Source of the DNA: Mucor racemosus
Taxonomy: Eukaryota; Mucoromycota; Mucoromycetes; Mucorales; Mucoraceae
Assembly: GCA_027405735.1 (NCBI GenBank)
Contig: JAPEHQ010000028.1
Coordinates: 1 to 64,000, forward strand
DNA: 64,000 nt
Direction: 5' to 3'
Below, piece after piece: positions 1-10,480 of this stretch (position 1 is the first letter of the stretch; the number at the start of each line of letters is the position of its first letter). The notes under the pieces were generated by a model. That model ran no database searches. It was not told where the DNA came from and saw only the letters and a program-made list of their open reading frames with translations. The translations under genes were made by a program, and so were the position numbers.

Positions 1-118
1 ACCCTAACCCTAACCCTAACCCTAACCCTACCCTAACCCTAACCCTAACCCTAACCCTAACCCTAACCCTAACCCTAACCCTAACCCTAACCCTAACCCT
101 AACCCTAACCCTGACCTT
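1..118. repeat. Telomere, CCCTAA repeats
   Basis: About 19 uninterrupted copies of CCCTAA on the + strand, with one shortened unit (CCCTA) near position 27. The C-rich strand reads inward from base 1, so this is the left end of a chromosome with TTAGGG telomeres, the type found in most filamentous and early-diverging fungi. Confidence 0.97.
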
Positions 119-335
119 AACCCTATACCCTAATCTTATCCCTAATCGTAATCCTGTCCCTAACCGTAGCCTTATTCCTAACTTTATTCCTAATTCTAAT
201 CCTAACCCTATTTCTGCTCTTAATGCTAATTTTAAATCCGTTCCTAATCATAAATACTAAATTATTTTGTCTATTATACTAAGCATAATCTTAATCATAA
301 TCCTAATCGTGATATTTATATTATATCTATGTTTA
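119..335. repeat. Degenerate telomere-like transition
   Basis: Sequence still dominated by CCTAA-like hexamers (CCTAATC, CCTAACT, CCTAATT) that decay with distance from the pure array. This is typical of the proximal edge of a telomere where old repeats mutate and are no longer renewed by telomerase. From 336 to about 720 the sequence is AT-rich with scattered CCTAAT words and no gene that I can support. Confidence 0.8.
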
Positions 336-720
336 AGACTGGTTTTAAATTCTAGCCCTATATTCTATTATTTGTCTTAATATTGTTTCTATTTTAGTTC
401 CTATCTCTGATCATAGTTATATATATGTGGTTTAAATTTATTATAAGCTTAATCTTGTTACCTTTTTCTATGCATTAGTTTATTTGTAAGTCTAAGGTTA
501 ACCTTTTGTCTATACCTGACTTAGTATTAATCCTAATTTTTTATGCTTAATATTCTATTTGTCTTTATTGTTAATCCTAATTCTACTCTTATTATTATTT
601 TTATTACTAATCATTTTCATGTTCATACTTATAATATTATTCCTATTATTAACGCTAATTCTGATTTTGTTCATAATTTTAGTATTATCCCTGATTTATA
701 TACCTAAGTTTTTTTTTTAT

Positions 721-1005
<285 letters not shown>

Positions 1006-1234
1006 TTATAATGTTTTATATTGTAATATGATGTAGTTTCGTTTTAATATATATAGTAATGTAATCTATTCTATCTTATTATGATTTAGTATATTGTAAT
1101 GTAATATGATATAATGTAATATAATGTTTTTGTTTATGTTTTGTTATTTTGTTTATATGTATATTCTATATTTTGGTAATCTTAATGTTTCCTAATTTGG
1201 TAATGTTTGTTCTCCTTGCATGCTTATATATATA

Positions 1235-1315
1235 TACCTAATTCAACATTGCGAATTCAATGGTGCTATTTATTTTTGTCTATTATTACCTTTTTTTTTT
1301 TTTTTTTTTTTTTCA
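1235..1315. repeat. Subtelomeric direct repeat, outer copy
   Basis: A segment containing TATATACCT, then AATGGTGCTATTTATTTTTG and a poly-T tract. The same order of words recurs at about 7655-7755. The two copies are in the same orientation and bracket the whole helicase region, so they may mark the borders of a subtelomeric unit. Confidence 0.6.
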
Positions 1316-1498
1316 ATCTAATAATAGTTACTTAATTATGTTATTATTATTATTATACCCTCACTCTAATACCCTATCTCTATGTTATTTATGTTATCCT
1401 TTGTTATATAATGATCTTATTTTATTTTTATTTTATTTATTTGTTTATTTTGTTTATTTTTATTACACTGATTTTCTTCGTTAATTTGTTATATACCT

Positions 1499-1745
1499 AC
1501 CGTGATCCTAATCCTCATCCTGTTCCTAATCCTCATCATGTTCCTAATCCTCATCCTGTTCCTAATCCTCATCCTGTTCCTAATCCTCATCCTGTTCCTA
1601 ATCCTCATCCTGTTCCTAATCCTCATCCTGTTCCTAATCCTCATCCTGTTCCTAATCCTCATCCTGTTCCTAATCCTCATCCTGTTCCTAATCCTCATCC
1701 TGTTCCTAATCCTCATCCTGACCCTCATCCTAATATTAACCCTGT
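1499..1745. repeat. 18-bp minisatellite (CCTAATCCTCATCCTGTT)
   Basis: Roughly 13 tandem copies of an 18-base unit, nearly perfect in the middle and diverged at both ends. The unit is made of CCTNAT/CCTGTT words that resemble telomere hexamers, so it may derive from degenerate telomere sequence. Because 18 is a multiple of three, all frames stay open; I do not regard the resulting Pro-Asn-His-rich frame as a gene. Confidence 0.9.
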
Positions 1746-1759
1746 TTTGTTGTTTATTT

Positions 1760-2275
1760 ATTTATTTATCTATCCCTAACCCTTCATCATCATCATTATC
1801 ATTATCATCATCTTCTTCTTCTTCTTTTTTTTTCCATCTTCTTGTTTGTTATCATTATCTTCTTTATCATCATCATCATCTTTTTTTTTTTTTTTTTTTT
1901 TATTTATTTATTTATTATTATTTTTTTTTTCTTCTTCTTTGTCATCTTCATCTTTATATTCAGTGATATGTATTAATTTACTTGTTTATAATCATTCAAT
2001 GTTTCAGTTGTTATGCTGTAATTTTTCTCATATTTTTTTTTTGTTCTTACTATTATTTATTCTATTTTGTATCTAACTTTGATATGAATGGCTTTTTTAT
2101 TATTATTATTTTGCGTTTATTTTTTGGTTCATTGTATATATGTCGTAAAACAAAAAATTATAAAATGCATGTGGTTAAATATACTTATTTATATAGTCTT
2201 CTATAATTTATATATATATCCTTTTATCTATTTTTCTAATCATTATTTAATGTTTCATTGTATTCTCCCTTTAAT

Positions 2276-2323
<48 letters not shown>

Positions 2324-2324
2324 A
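1760..2324. repeat. T-rich low-complexity region with 42-T tract
   Basis: Mixed ATTT, TTC and TCA short repeats (1785-1960), then a pure T run at about 2278-2319. No coding sequence is supported; the short frames are leucine/phenylalanine-rich by composition only. Confidence 0.8.
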
Positions 2325-2825
2325 CCCTTTGATGTTTTATTCTTATTCTCTTTTTTAATGTTTTATTCTCATTTTCTTTTTAATGTTTCATTCTGATTCT
2401 ATTTCAATGTTTTTCTTCTAATTTTCATTTAATGTTTCATTCTGATTCTCTTTAATGTTTTTTTCTAATTTTCATTTAATGTTTCATTCTGTTTCTCTTT
2501 AAATGGTTTCTTCTAATTCTCATTTAATGTTTCATTCTGATTCTCTTTTAATGTTTTTCTTCTAATTTTCATTTAATGTTTCATTCTGATTCTCTTTTAA
2601 TGTTTTTCTTCTAATTTTCATTTAATGTTTCATTCTGATTCTCTTTTAATGTTTTTTTTCTAATTTTCATTTAATGTTTCATTCTGTTTCTCTTTAAATG
2701 GTTTCTTCTAATTCTCATTTAATGTTTTTCTTCTAATTTTCATTTAATGTTTCATTCTGATTCTCTTTTAATGTTTTTTTTTCTTCTAATTTTCATTTAA
2801 TGTTTCATTCTAATTCTCGTTTAAT
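2325..2825. repeat. Subtelomeric minisatellite, TTTAATGTTTCATTCTGATT family
   Basis: Alternating units of about 24 bases, one containing TTTAATGTTTCATTCTGATT and the other TTTTTCTTCTAATTTTCA, giving a higher-order period of about 48 bases over some 480 bp. It abuts the stop codon of the helicase gene, so the 3' UTR of that gene would lie inside the array. Confidence 0.88.
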
Positions 2826-5573
2826 GTAAATATAAAATATAAAATATGTTAATGCAAGTAAAAAAATTAAATAACATTGCAGTTATAATGAGATAGTTGT
2901 ACATGTTGTGCTTGTTGTTTTTGGAAAATAACCATTTGTTAAATTCATCACGAGTATTTGGTACGTCGATTGTAAAATGTCTAAATATTGAATGGTTCTT
3001 ATTGAAAAAATACCACCATCCAACGATGGGGTATTTGTCTTTAAGATAACCGATGTTACATCTGCCAACTGAACTACCAGCATGCAAGGGAATACCTTCG
3101 ATCGACTCAACTGGCATGAGGCAAGAGAAGCAAATTTCATTTGTTTGAAATGTGTTGTCATATCTAAAACTATGGATCCTTTTTTGTTTGTTAAATGATT
3201 CAAATATAGTATCTTTTACACTTACTTTCTCTTGTATGGACATGTTTTTGACCCACAGCCAGAAGCAAAGCATTGTAAACAACGCCAGGGTTCAAATTTA
3301 CATCGTATTACTGGGCAAAGATAGAGTGGATGCTCCTCACCAATAATACTGCCCTCATTCTCTAACGAACTGTTAAAAAAGCAGAGCGGACAGACATTAT
3401 CAACAAAGAATTGATTGTATGATTGCATAGCATTCAACAAAACATTCTTTTCTACCAAATTAGCATTCATTGCTATAGTTTTTCTAGTAATCGATATAGA
3501 AGTGGAATCGGTAAATTGTAAAAAGTCTAGATTTTGAGGCTGTTGTTGATTTGATAAAGTAATAAATACTGACAGGTCCTCAGGGTTTTCACTATTATGC
3601 AAATTAAGAAAAGTTACATGCATATTTTTTTTTCTGCATTAACACAACATACCTTTGCTCGTGGCATACATCACATGGATGATTACCAGATTCACCAAAG
3701 CAACTAACAGGGTCTTTATCTACAAGAGAATTATATCCAAATCTTCTGCATTGTTTTTTATTCTAATGAATACTGATTAGTGATAATTTTTAAAAAAAAA
3801 TTTTAATTGACACAAATACCTTTACTACGGCAATGTATTTTTTCAATTGATCTTTAGCAACTTCAAATTGCAAGTCATTGTCTTTTGTAGCCTTATCATA
3901 CGATTGTAGTTTTTCAATGTCTTTTTCGTTGGTTATAGTGATACAATATGCCTTTTCGTTGTCCCTTCCACCACGACCCGCCATCTGAAGGTATTCCAAT
4001 CCACTGTATGCAATACCTGCATTAACCACAACCCTTACATTGTTTTTGTTGACTCCCATTCCGAAGCTTGAGGTAGCAACAATTACAAATGCCGTTTCTT
4101 CCATGAACTTTTTTTGATTTTCTTCCTTTTCAAAAGTATCCATTTTCCCGTGATATCCAACAGCAACCAGGCTTTGTGTGGACAATTTGTTTAAATGAAA
4201 AACCAGATTATCGATATCTTTGATCTCTCGAACGTATACGATAGTGGGTTTACGTTGTCGCAAGCAATGTTTTTGTATCCAAACCCAAACATAATTGGTG
4301 ATCTCGATATTGTTATCAATCAATTTACAATAGAATACCAAATTTGGGCGGTTGGAGTTTTTGCGAACAACTGACATATTACCAAACATTTTGGATAGTT
4401 CTTGCTCGAGATAGTATGGCACGGTAGCAGAGAGTAAAATCCATGGAATTGAATTATATCTTCTGAACGATGGTAAATCATTGAAATGAGGGCGAAAGTC
4501 ACTCCAAGATATAATCAAATGTGCCTCTTCCACAAAAATGGCAGTGATTTCGTTGCTTTGATACTTTTCATCTATAAAAGCCAATAGAGACAGGTCAGTG
4601 CACTGTTCTATAGCCAGAAACAAGATATCGGCATTTCTATCACTATTATCAGCATAATCTAACATGATACAAGCCAGTGTAAGTCTTTGTGTTTCTGTAA
4701 ATAAATAGAAAAAAAAAAGAATACCTTTCCACGTAGTGTATGTGATTCCGGAATCCTGACAACGCCGTTTCAGATCAAATGTCAATGCCACAAGAGGGAC
4801 AATGACAATTGTCATCATGCGACGAGCAGGATTCTTTTTATAAATGTAAATTGGTAGCATATACACAAGGGTTTTCCCCGCCCCAGTTGGTAGCACAATC
4901 AACATATCCTTCTTGATATTTAAAACTGCATTAATCGCGATTGCTTGCTCTGGGCAAGAGAATTTAGCATTATTGTCTTTTAAGAAACTACGCAATTCTG
5001 CCAAAAGTGCAAATGAAATAGGAGCTAGGTTGTTTACACATGCGTTAGGATGGAAAATACATGAAAATGTTCAAATATTTACCTGCGACAGCATAATTGA
5101 CATTTGGAGCATTTATAATGACATTGTTTTCAACTGCAAAGTTATTGACAATTGTCAGAGCTTGATTTGAACGGGATTCATTATCACAACGAACTAGAAA
5201 AAAAAAACGATATTGTTAGTATTCAAGGATTAACTAGTAACTATTGTATTATAATTACGTTTGGAAAAGGGCCGATCACTTTCAATATCATGCAAATTGA
5301 CTCTTTTGATTACAGTGCTTGATTTTGTTGGAATATCTGATGCAGCATAAGGAAGGTCTATTCAACTGATGAGCAAATCAAGTTTTAGTATATACATGAA
5401 ATACTTACTCAACAATAATCCCCATTCTTTAGAGCAAAGCCAAAAGTTATGGAGTGCCTCTCTGCCAAGGTGTCTGAAATCACTGGTAGAATAACCGTAA
5501 AAACGGTTGCCAACAGATCTGCTATGAGCAGACTGCATATGCAAAGAAAGATTGAATCAGTTTTATCAAGTCA

Positions 5574-5615
<42 letters not shown>

Positions 5616-6076
5616 CCACAACAATATACCTGTTCATTATACATTAAACCGTCAATTTCTCTTGCTTGTCTCATATCTGCATATTCTGTGAGCTCTTGTG
5701 ATTCTTCTTCGGTGAGAGTATGACCAGTAATCCTATCAAAGTGGGCAATCCAAACCCACATCAAGCATACAGCTATTTGTCTGTACATTGAAACTGTGAT
5801 TCGTGCATTAATAAATCTTGCCGAATATCTAAACAAGCATACATGTTGATTAGTATATACTTGTTTTTTTTCAAACGCAGTGTGATTCAAACCAATTTAC
5901 CTTGCTAAAGTATTAGTTACTTGAGTAGTGGAAAGTAGTTTACCATTTTCAACGAAAAGCATATCTCTATAGTTTGCTTTTATCTTGTTTCTTTCTACAT
6001 CAGACATATTAGGATAAACATAGTCCACGCATAATCTAGGAACAAAATTGTTAAATCACTCCAATCATAATCAAAT

Positions 6077-6118
<42 letters not shown>

Positions 6119-7003
6119 CTCACTGTTCAATTGGTCTAACACAGACCAAGTAAGTTAGGAACATGGGAAGAAGATACTTTGGCAAAAATCTTGCCACCAA
6201 CATTTCTTGACCAGTTATGGCTTTTGACTTGTTGTAACTTTGAACCAACATAATAGTGTTATGCACAAAATATAAACTTCTGGTTCCTCCCTCATGGGGA
6301 TTACAGATGGTACTAGCCTCGGTGAGTTCAGACATTCTACTTGGCTGACCTGAAGTCAAGTGTACCAAGAGTAGCAACACTCTAACAAATTTACCACAGT
6401 CTTTCAACCAAGCACCAAAAGCGATAGGATTAGGAGTGCCATTTCCAGAAAAGAACTTGATGCACAAAGTAGGGTCGTTGTGGATTATATCCAGGATATA
6501 CATTCTTGTTTTTTAGCTGTCAACGTTGGGTTTGACAAATCGTTCTGAAATGAATAGCCAGTTTGTGTATTTTGCATCTTATCTGTGAATTCGGTTTCAT
6601 TTGGATTTGACGCATCAAGCAATTGTGGTAACGCTGATCCAAACAAAAGTTTATTAACCATGATACTATGGGCAAGGTTTGACAGATCAATAACCAGCTT
6701 ACGCAGTTTATCCAATGAAAAACGCACCCCGTTGCAAGTTAAGCCTTCAAACCTGTTGTCATTGTCCCAAATAATGTTGGGAATAACAGAGTCATCGGCC
6801 AAGATTTCTCTTCCAAGTCGAAGAGCAGCAATATGGCTATTGAATGCTGTATTCTGATTATCCTGTAGCCAATAGAAATAATCATTGTATCCCTCTGAAC
6901 GGGATTGCTGCATATTCTCTCTTGCAGCTAAACCATTCTCAAGTTGTACGTCTTGAATTAATTGCTGCAAGCGATCGTTATTTGTCCCTGAAGATAAAGG
7001 CAT
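2821..7003 (-). CDS. Telomere-linked RecQ-type DNA helicase (TLH-like), probably 5'-truncated and frameshifted
   Basis: ATP-dependent 3'-5' helicase of the RecQ superfamily, of the subtelomeric TLH kind. Reconstructed exons: 7003-6124, 6035-5901, 5828-5630, 5532-5409, 5357-5259, 5193-5083, 5024-3820, 3762-3653, 3591-3226, 3163-2821, about 1190 codons. Visible motifs are Walker A (LPTGAGKT), motif II as VEEAHL, motif III (SATVP), motif V (ATSSFGMGVNK) and motif VI (QMAGRGGRD). They are followed by a RecQ zinc module (QCRRFGYNS, CFGE, HPCDVCHEQ) and a C-terminal cysteine-rich tail (CPLCF, CLQCFASGCG, CFSCLMP). The N-terminal third is the conserved but uncharacterised TLH region. Around 6500-6520 the frame jumps by one base at an A6 tract, so the copy is either broken or mis-sequenced. 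The start at 7003 is weak: related proteins extend further upstream. A GT...AG stretch of 30 nt inside the helicase domain (4695-4724) leaves the frame open whether or not it is spliced. Confidence 0.85.
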
Positions 7004-7329
7004 ATTTCAGGATTCTTGTTGTATATGTTTAAATTTGAATCAATAATTGAAAAAATAATACTATTAAAAAAGTACATGAATTAGGGGCGTTGTTTTTTAT
7101 GACCATATATGGCTTGCATCATATCACAGGCAAAACATTGGCCACTCGAGTATAATAAAATTAATAAAAAAAAAAATTAATAAAAAAATTAAGAAACTGT
7201 TATTGACGAAGGCGACCATGTTGATAATGCTTCTGATTCTACTCATGTAACAGACGATTATATGTCTGGCCATACAGACGATAATATGTCTGACTGTACT
7301 GATGGCATTGAAAGTTCATAATGTAGTAA

Positions 7330-7620
7330 AGCGAAGGTATCAGCATACAGCGGGCCACCTTCACCCTCCAACAAGTCATTTCTAAACTCAAAACCTTCGC
7401 CCTCCAACAAGTCATTTCTAAACTCAAAACCTTCACCCTCCAACAAGTCATTTCTAAACTCAAAACCTTCGCCCTCCAACAAGTCATTTCTAAACTCAAA
7501 ACCTTCGCCCTCCAACAAGTCATTTCTAAACTCAAAACCTTCGCCCTCCAACAAGTCATTTTTAAACTCAAAACCTTCGCCCACCTTCGCCTACCTTCGC
7601 CTCGGCGAAGGTATGGATAG
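7330..7620. repeat. 36-bp GAAGG-type minisatellite with terminal hairpin, block 1
   Basis: Six to seven tandem copies of a 36-base unit (on + strand CCTTCGCCCTCCAACAAGTC followed by ATTTCTAAACTCAAAA). The array ends in a near-perfect palindrome, TACCTTCGCC TC GGCGAAGGTA, at about 7590-7612. The unit is twelve codons long, so repetitive reading frames exist on the minus strand, but nothing else argues for a gene. Confidence 0.9.
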
Positions 7621-7718
7621 TCATTTACATAATACTGGTTACAGGCAATATAAGATATTATATATACCTGATTTTCGATTCTGATTTTAATGGTGCTATT
7701 TATTTTTGTCTATCTATT

Positions 7719-7755
<37 letters not shown>

Positions 7756-7800
7756 CTCAAAATTATTTACTTTACTCATTGCCTTCGGCAATTCGTTTTT
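7621..7800. repeat. Spacer with inner copy of the subtelomeric direct repeat
   Basis: Contains GGATAGTCATTTACATAATA, shared with 7950-7980, then the AATGGTGCTATTTATTTTTG segment also present at about 1258, then a T tract of about 35 at 7722-7755. No gene. Confidence 0.6.
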
Positions 7801-7810
7801 TTTTTTTTTA

Positions 7811-7985
7811 CTCCAACAAGTCATTTCTAAACTCAAAACCTTCGCCCTCCAACAAGTCATTTTTAAACTCAAAACCTTCGCCCTCCAACAAGTCATTTTT
7901 AAACTCAAAACCTTCGCCCACCTTCGCCTACCTTCGCCGAGGCGAAGGTATGGATAGTCATTTACATAATACTGGTTACAGGAGT
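7811..7985. repeat. 36-bp minisatellite, block 2
   Basis: Three copies of the same 36-base unit as block 1, the same terminal palindrome (now TACCTTCGCC GA GGCGAAGGTA, loop reversed), and the same downstream sequence GGATAGTCATTTACATAATA. Blocks 1 and 2 are direct copies about 335 bp apart. Confidence 0.9.
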
Positions 7986-9090
7986 ATGTTGGACGACGGT
8001 ATCTGAAATGACTCAATCTTGGGAGTAAGTTTTACTTTGGTGAGCATATCTCAAGCAAAAATGCTTTAAAAAACTAGCCCTTTCAAATATAGGTGCATGT
8101 TCATGTCATACAGCACTTTAAATTTTTAAAAATTAATTTCAATACTCATAGTACCGAGAAATTAAAAGATAGAGTACGTTGTATTTTGAGGAGTATGTTG
8201 GACAACGGTATCTGAAATGACTAATTCTTGGGAGTATGTTTTACTTTGTTGAGCATTTCTCAAGCAAAAATGCTTAAAAAACTTATCCTTTCTGCAATGA
8301 AATGACACGTTTTATAGACCAAAGTTGCCATTGTCATTTTAGAAAAATAACTGATCTCGATTCGTACCTGAATCTCGCTCCATAAGGACTGAGTTCCAAT
8401 CAGATCCCAATAAGCATTACGAGGAAACTCTATATTGCTGGTGCCTGTAAAAGGAAGTATTCCTGATCAAAATACAACCTTCTACAACACGACACCTATG
8501 ATATAAAGCTGTACTTATGTTGCATTAATAAAATATTCCAAAACTCCTGCTCATAAAAACGCAGTTGCAGTAATTCTAGATAAGGAATCACATCCCATAA
8601 AAATAAGCTCAGTTGCATTTTAAATTATAACTGGAATGTTGAAAGATCAACATCCATCTAATGATATTCTATCATATCAAACAAAGTATCAACATCTCAA
8701 CCAAGTATCTTATAAAAGAATGTCAATAAAAGACATTATGATTGAACACCTGTAAAATAGGCATCAACACACAAACATCCACTATTTTACAATTCCTATA
8801 AATATAGCATACTTTATGAAGATATCATTCTTTTTCTTCAGATTTCTTTTAATCACAATAAAACCGTGGAAAGACTATAATTGTATTTATCAACGCTTTT
8901 ATTTTTTATTTTATTTTTTATTTTTATAAAATTACTTCAATTTTATTGCACTTTCAAACATAGGCGCGTATCAATACTAGACAGTCCTCTAAAGTTTTAA
9001 AAATTAATTACAATACTCATAAAACCGAGAAATTAAAAAATAGCATACGCTATTTTTTGAGGAGCATGTTTTAGGAGTATGTTTTCAAAT
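7981..9090. repeat. Decayed dispersed repeat with internal duplications
   Basis: A segment of about 110 bp beginning GGAGTATGTTGGAC occurs at about 7981 and again at about 8190. A neighbouring segment (AATACTCATAGTACCGAGAA) at about 8085-8195 recurs diverged at about 8945-9080. The interval 8340-8940 contains a TATA-like CCTATAAATATAGCATA near 8800 and may be an inserted element, but I could not define its ends. No intact gene. Confidence 0.55.
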
Positions 9091-9107
9091 CGGGGAGTAA
9101 CAATAGC

Positions 9108-9565
9108 TAGTCATTTACGAAAAGATGAGTACAGGTCTAACATTACCTTAATGTTGTAGAGATATGATGACTCAAAATTTTTGATTTTTAGCTGTGAAAT
9201 ATGCATAAAATCTGAAACTTTAGTATTGAAAAAAGTAATACCAATTGCAAAAAATAGGATATTTTCAGATACTTGTTTTTGGATTAAAGCTGAACATCTC
9301 AGGTACATTGACATATAATTTTATCTTGGTGTTTAGTGAAAAAAAGTATAGCAGCGATGAAAAGTTAAACCTAGTTTTCAAAGAAAAGGCTGTAAATTTT
9401 ACGTGATTTTTTTATGTCTTTTGTGTGATTCAAAAATAAATTCTGGAACCGACAGCATAATGCGACCAATTTATTTATGTTTTGCTGTATCCAAGGTAAT
9501 TTTACAAGATGTTTATTATGAGGCCAGTTATTAGAAAAGGTTGAGCACTCTGATTTTGAAGATGG
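9108..9565 (-). repeat. Repeat family R1, copy E (partial, diverged)
   Basis: On the minus strand this matches the first third of the R1 copies at 19733 and 27003. It shares the terminus TCTTCAAAATCAGAG and the block ATGTACCTGAGATGTTCAGC with diverged spacing. The distal two thirds are missing. From 9566 to 10480 I see no gene and no repeat that I can define. Confidence 0.75.
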
Positions 9566-10480
9566 GCAACGACTTTTTTGTTTAACAAAATAGGGGAAAG
9601 TGACAGATTCTGGATTTAAGCAACTAAAAATAACTCGTATATAGAAGCTGATATTTTGTAAATTGGTGAATGTCCTAAAAGCTAAAACCTACATGCATGT
9701 GCAATTTTGAGCTTGTTCGAAAACGATCGGTTTTCATATCAGCTCACTCAAAAATAACAGCGACTGGTTAACGAAACTACAACTAGGAGATAGTTCAATG
9801 TAATGCCTGTGTGGAATAGGTAGAGATATTCACGGAAAAAAAATATTTAAAAAAAAAACAATAATAGGAACTCGACTAGATAAAATTAGGATTTTATTAT
9901 CCAGTAGAACTTAATTGACTCTTCTTTGACAGGAAGATGTCCTTCTATTTATACACAATTTCTAATCTATATTCTAAATCAATGAGAACAAATTGGAACA
10001 TGCCATTTCCATAATCTACCTGATATCTTTAGTTCCTGATTTCATCCATGATAAAATCAGGCCATATTGAAGAACGGTGTATTTGCGAATCAGATCAGTA
10101 ATTATAATTTGCTAGGATCCACATCTTGACTATAAGATTATTTGCTGTATCAATCAGACATGTCAAATCAAAGTAATTCCTGATTTATTCCCAACGGTAA
10201 TTCGAGTTAGACATCTAAATGGATGTAATCCACAGCCTGTTTGAAACATTTTCCAAATCAATATTCAAATCACACATTACTTTTAATCCATATATCTTTA
10301 AAGATAAATGTAAAATGCGCATTATGAGATGGCAATCAAAGACATTGAATCACAATGACACGACTAGCCGTTGGTCTGAATTCAAGAGAAATACTTGAGC
10401 TGATGTTGCATGGACATCCATTGTAGTTGATTTATTATTAAATGTCAATTTTATTAAAAAATATGTTATTATTTATTTAT

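Noticed and set aside
1411..1966. Overlapping open frames on both strands in the 18-bp minisatellite
   Set aside because: Unit length is a multiple of three and lacks stops, so all frames are open by construction.
4695..4724. 30-nt GT-AG intron inside the helicase domain
   Set aside because: Shorter than any convincing intron here (minimum 46 nt); kept as an undecided in-frame insertion coding for ILFFFYLF.
6505..6515. Classical programmed -1 frameshift heptamer in the helicase gene
   Set aside because: The zero-frame reading is T-AAA-AAA-C, which does not allow the P-site re-pairing of an X-XXY-YYZ heptamer; an indel is more likely.
7239..7584. Two minus-strand frames with 12-residue repeats (GEGFEFRNDLLE type)
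   Set aside because: Explained by the 36-bp DNA repeat; the other frame is equally open and there is no start context or flanking exon.
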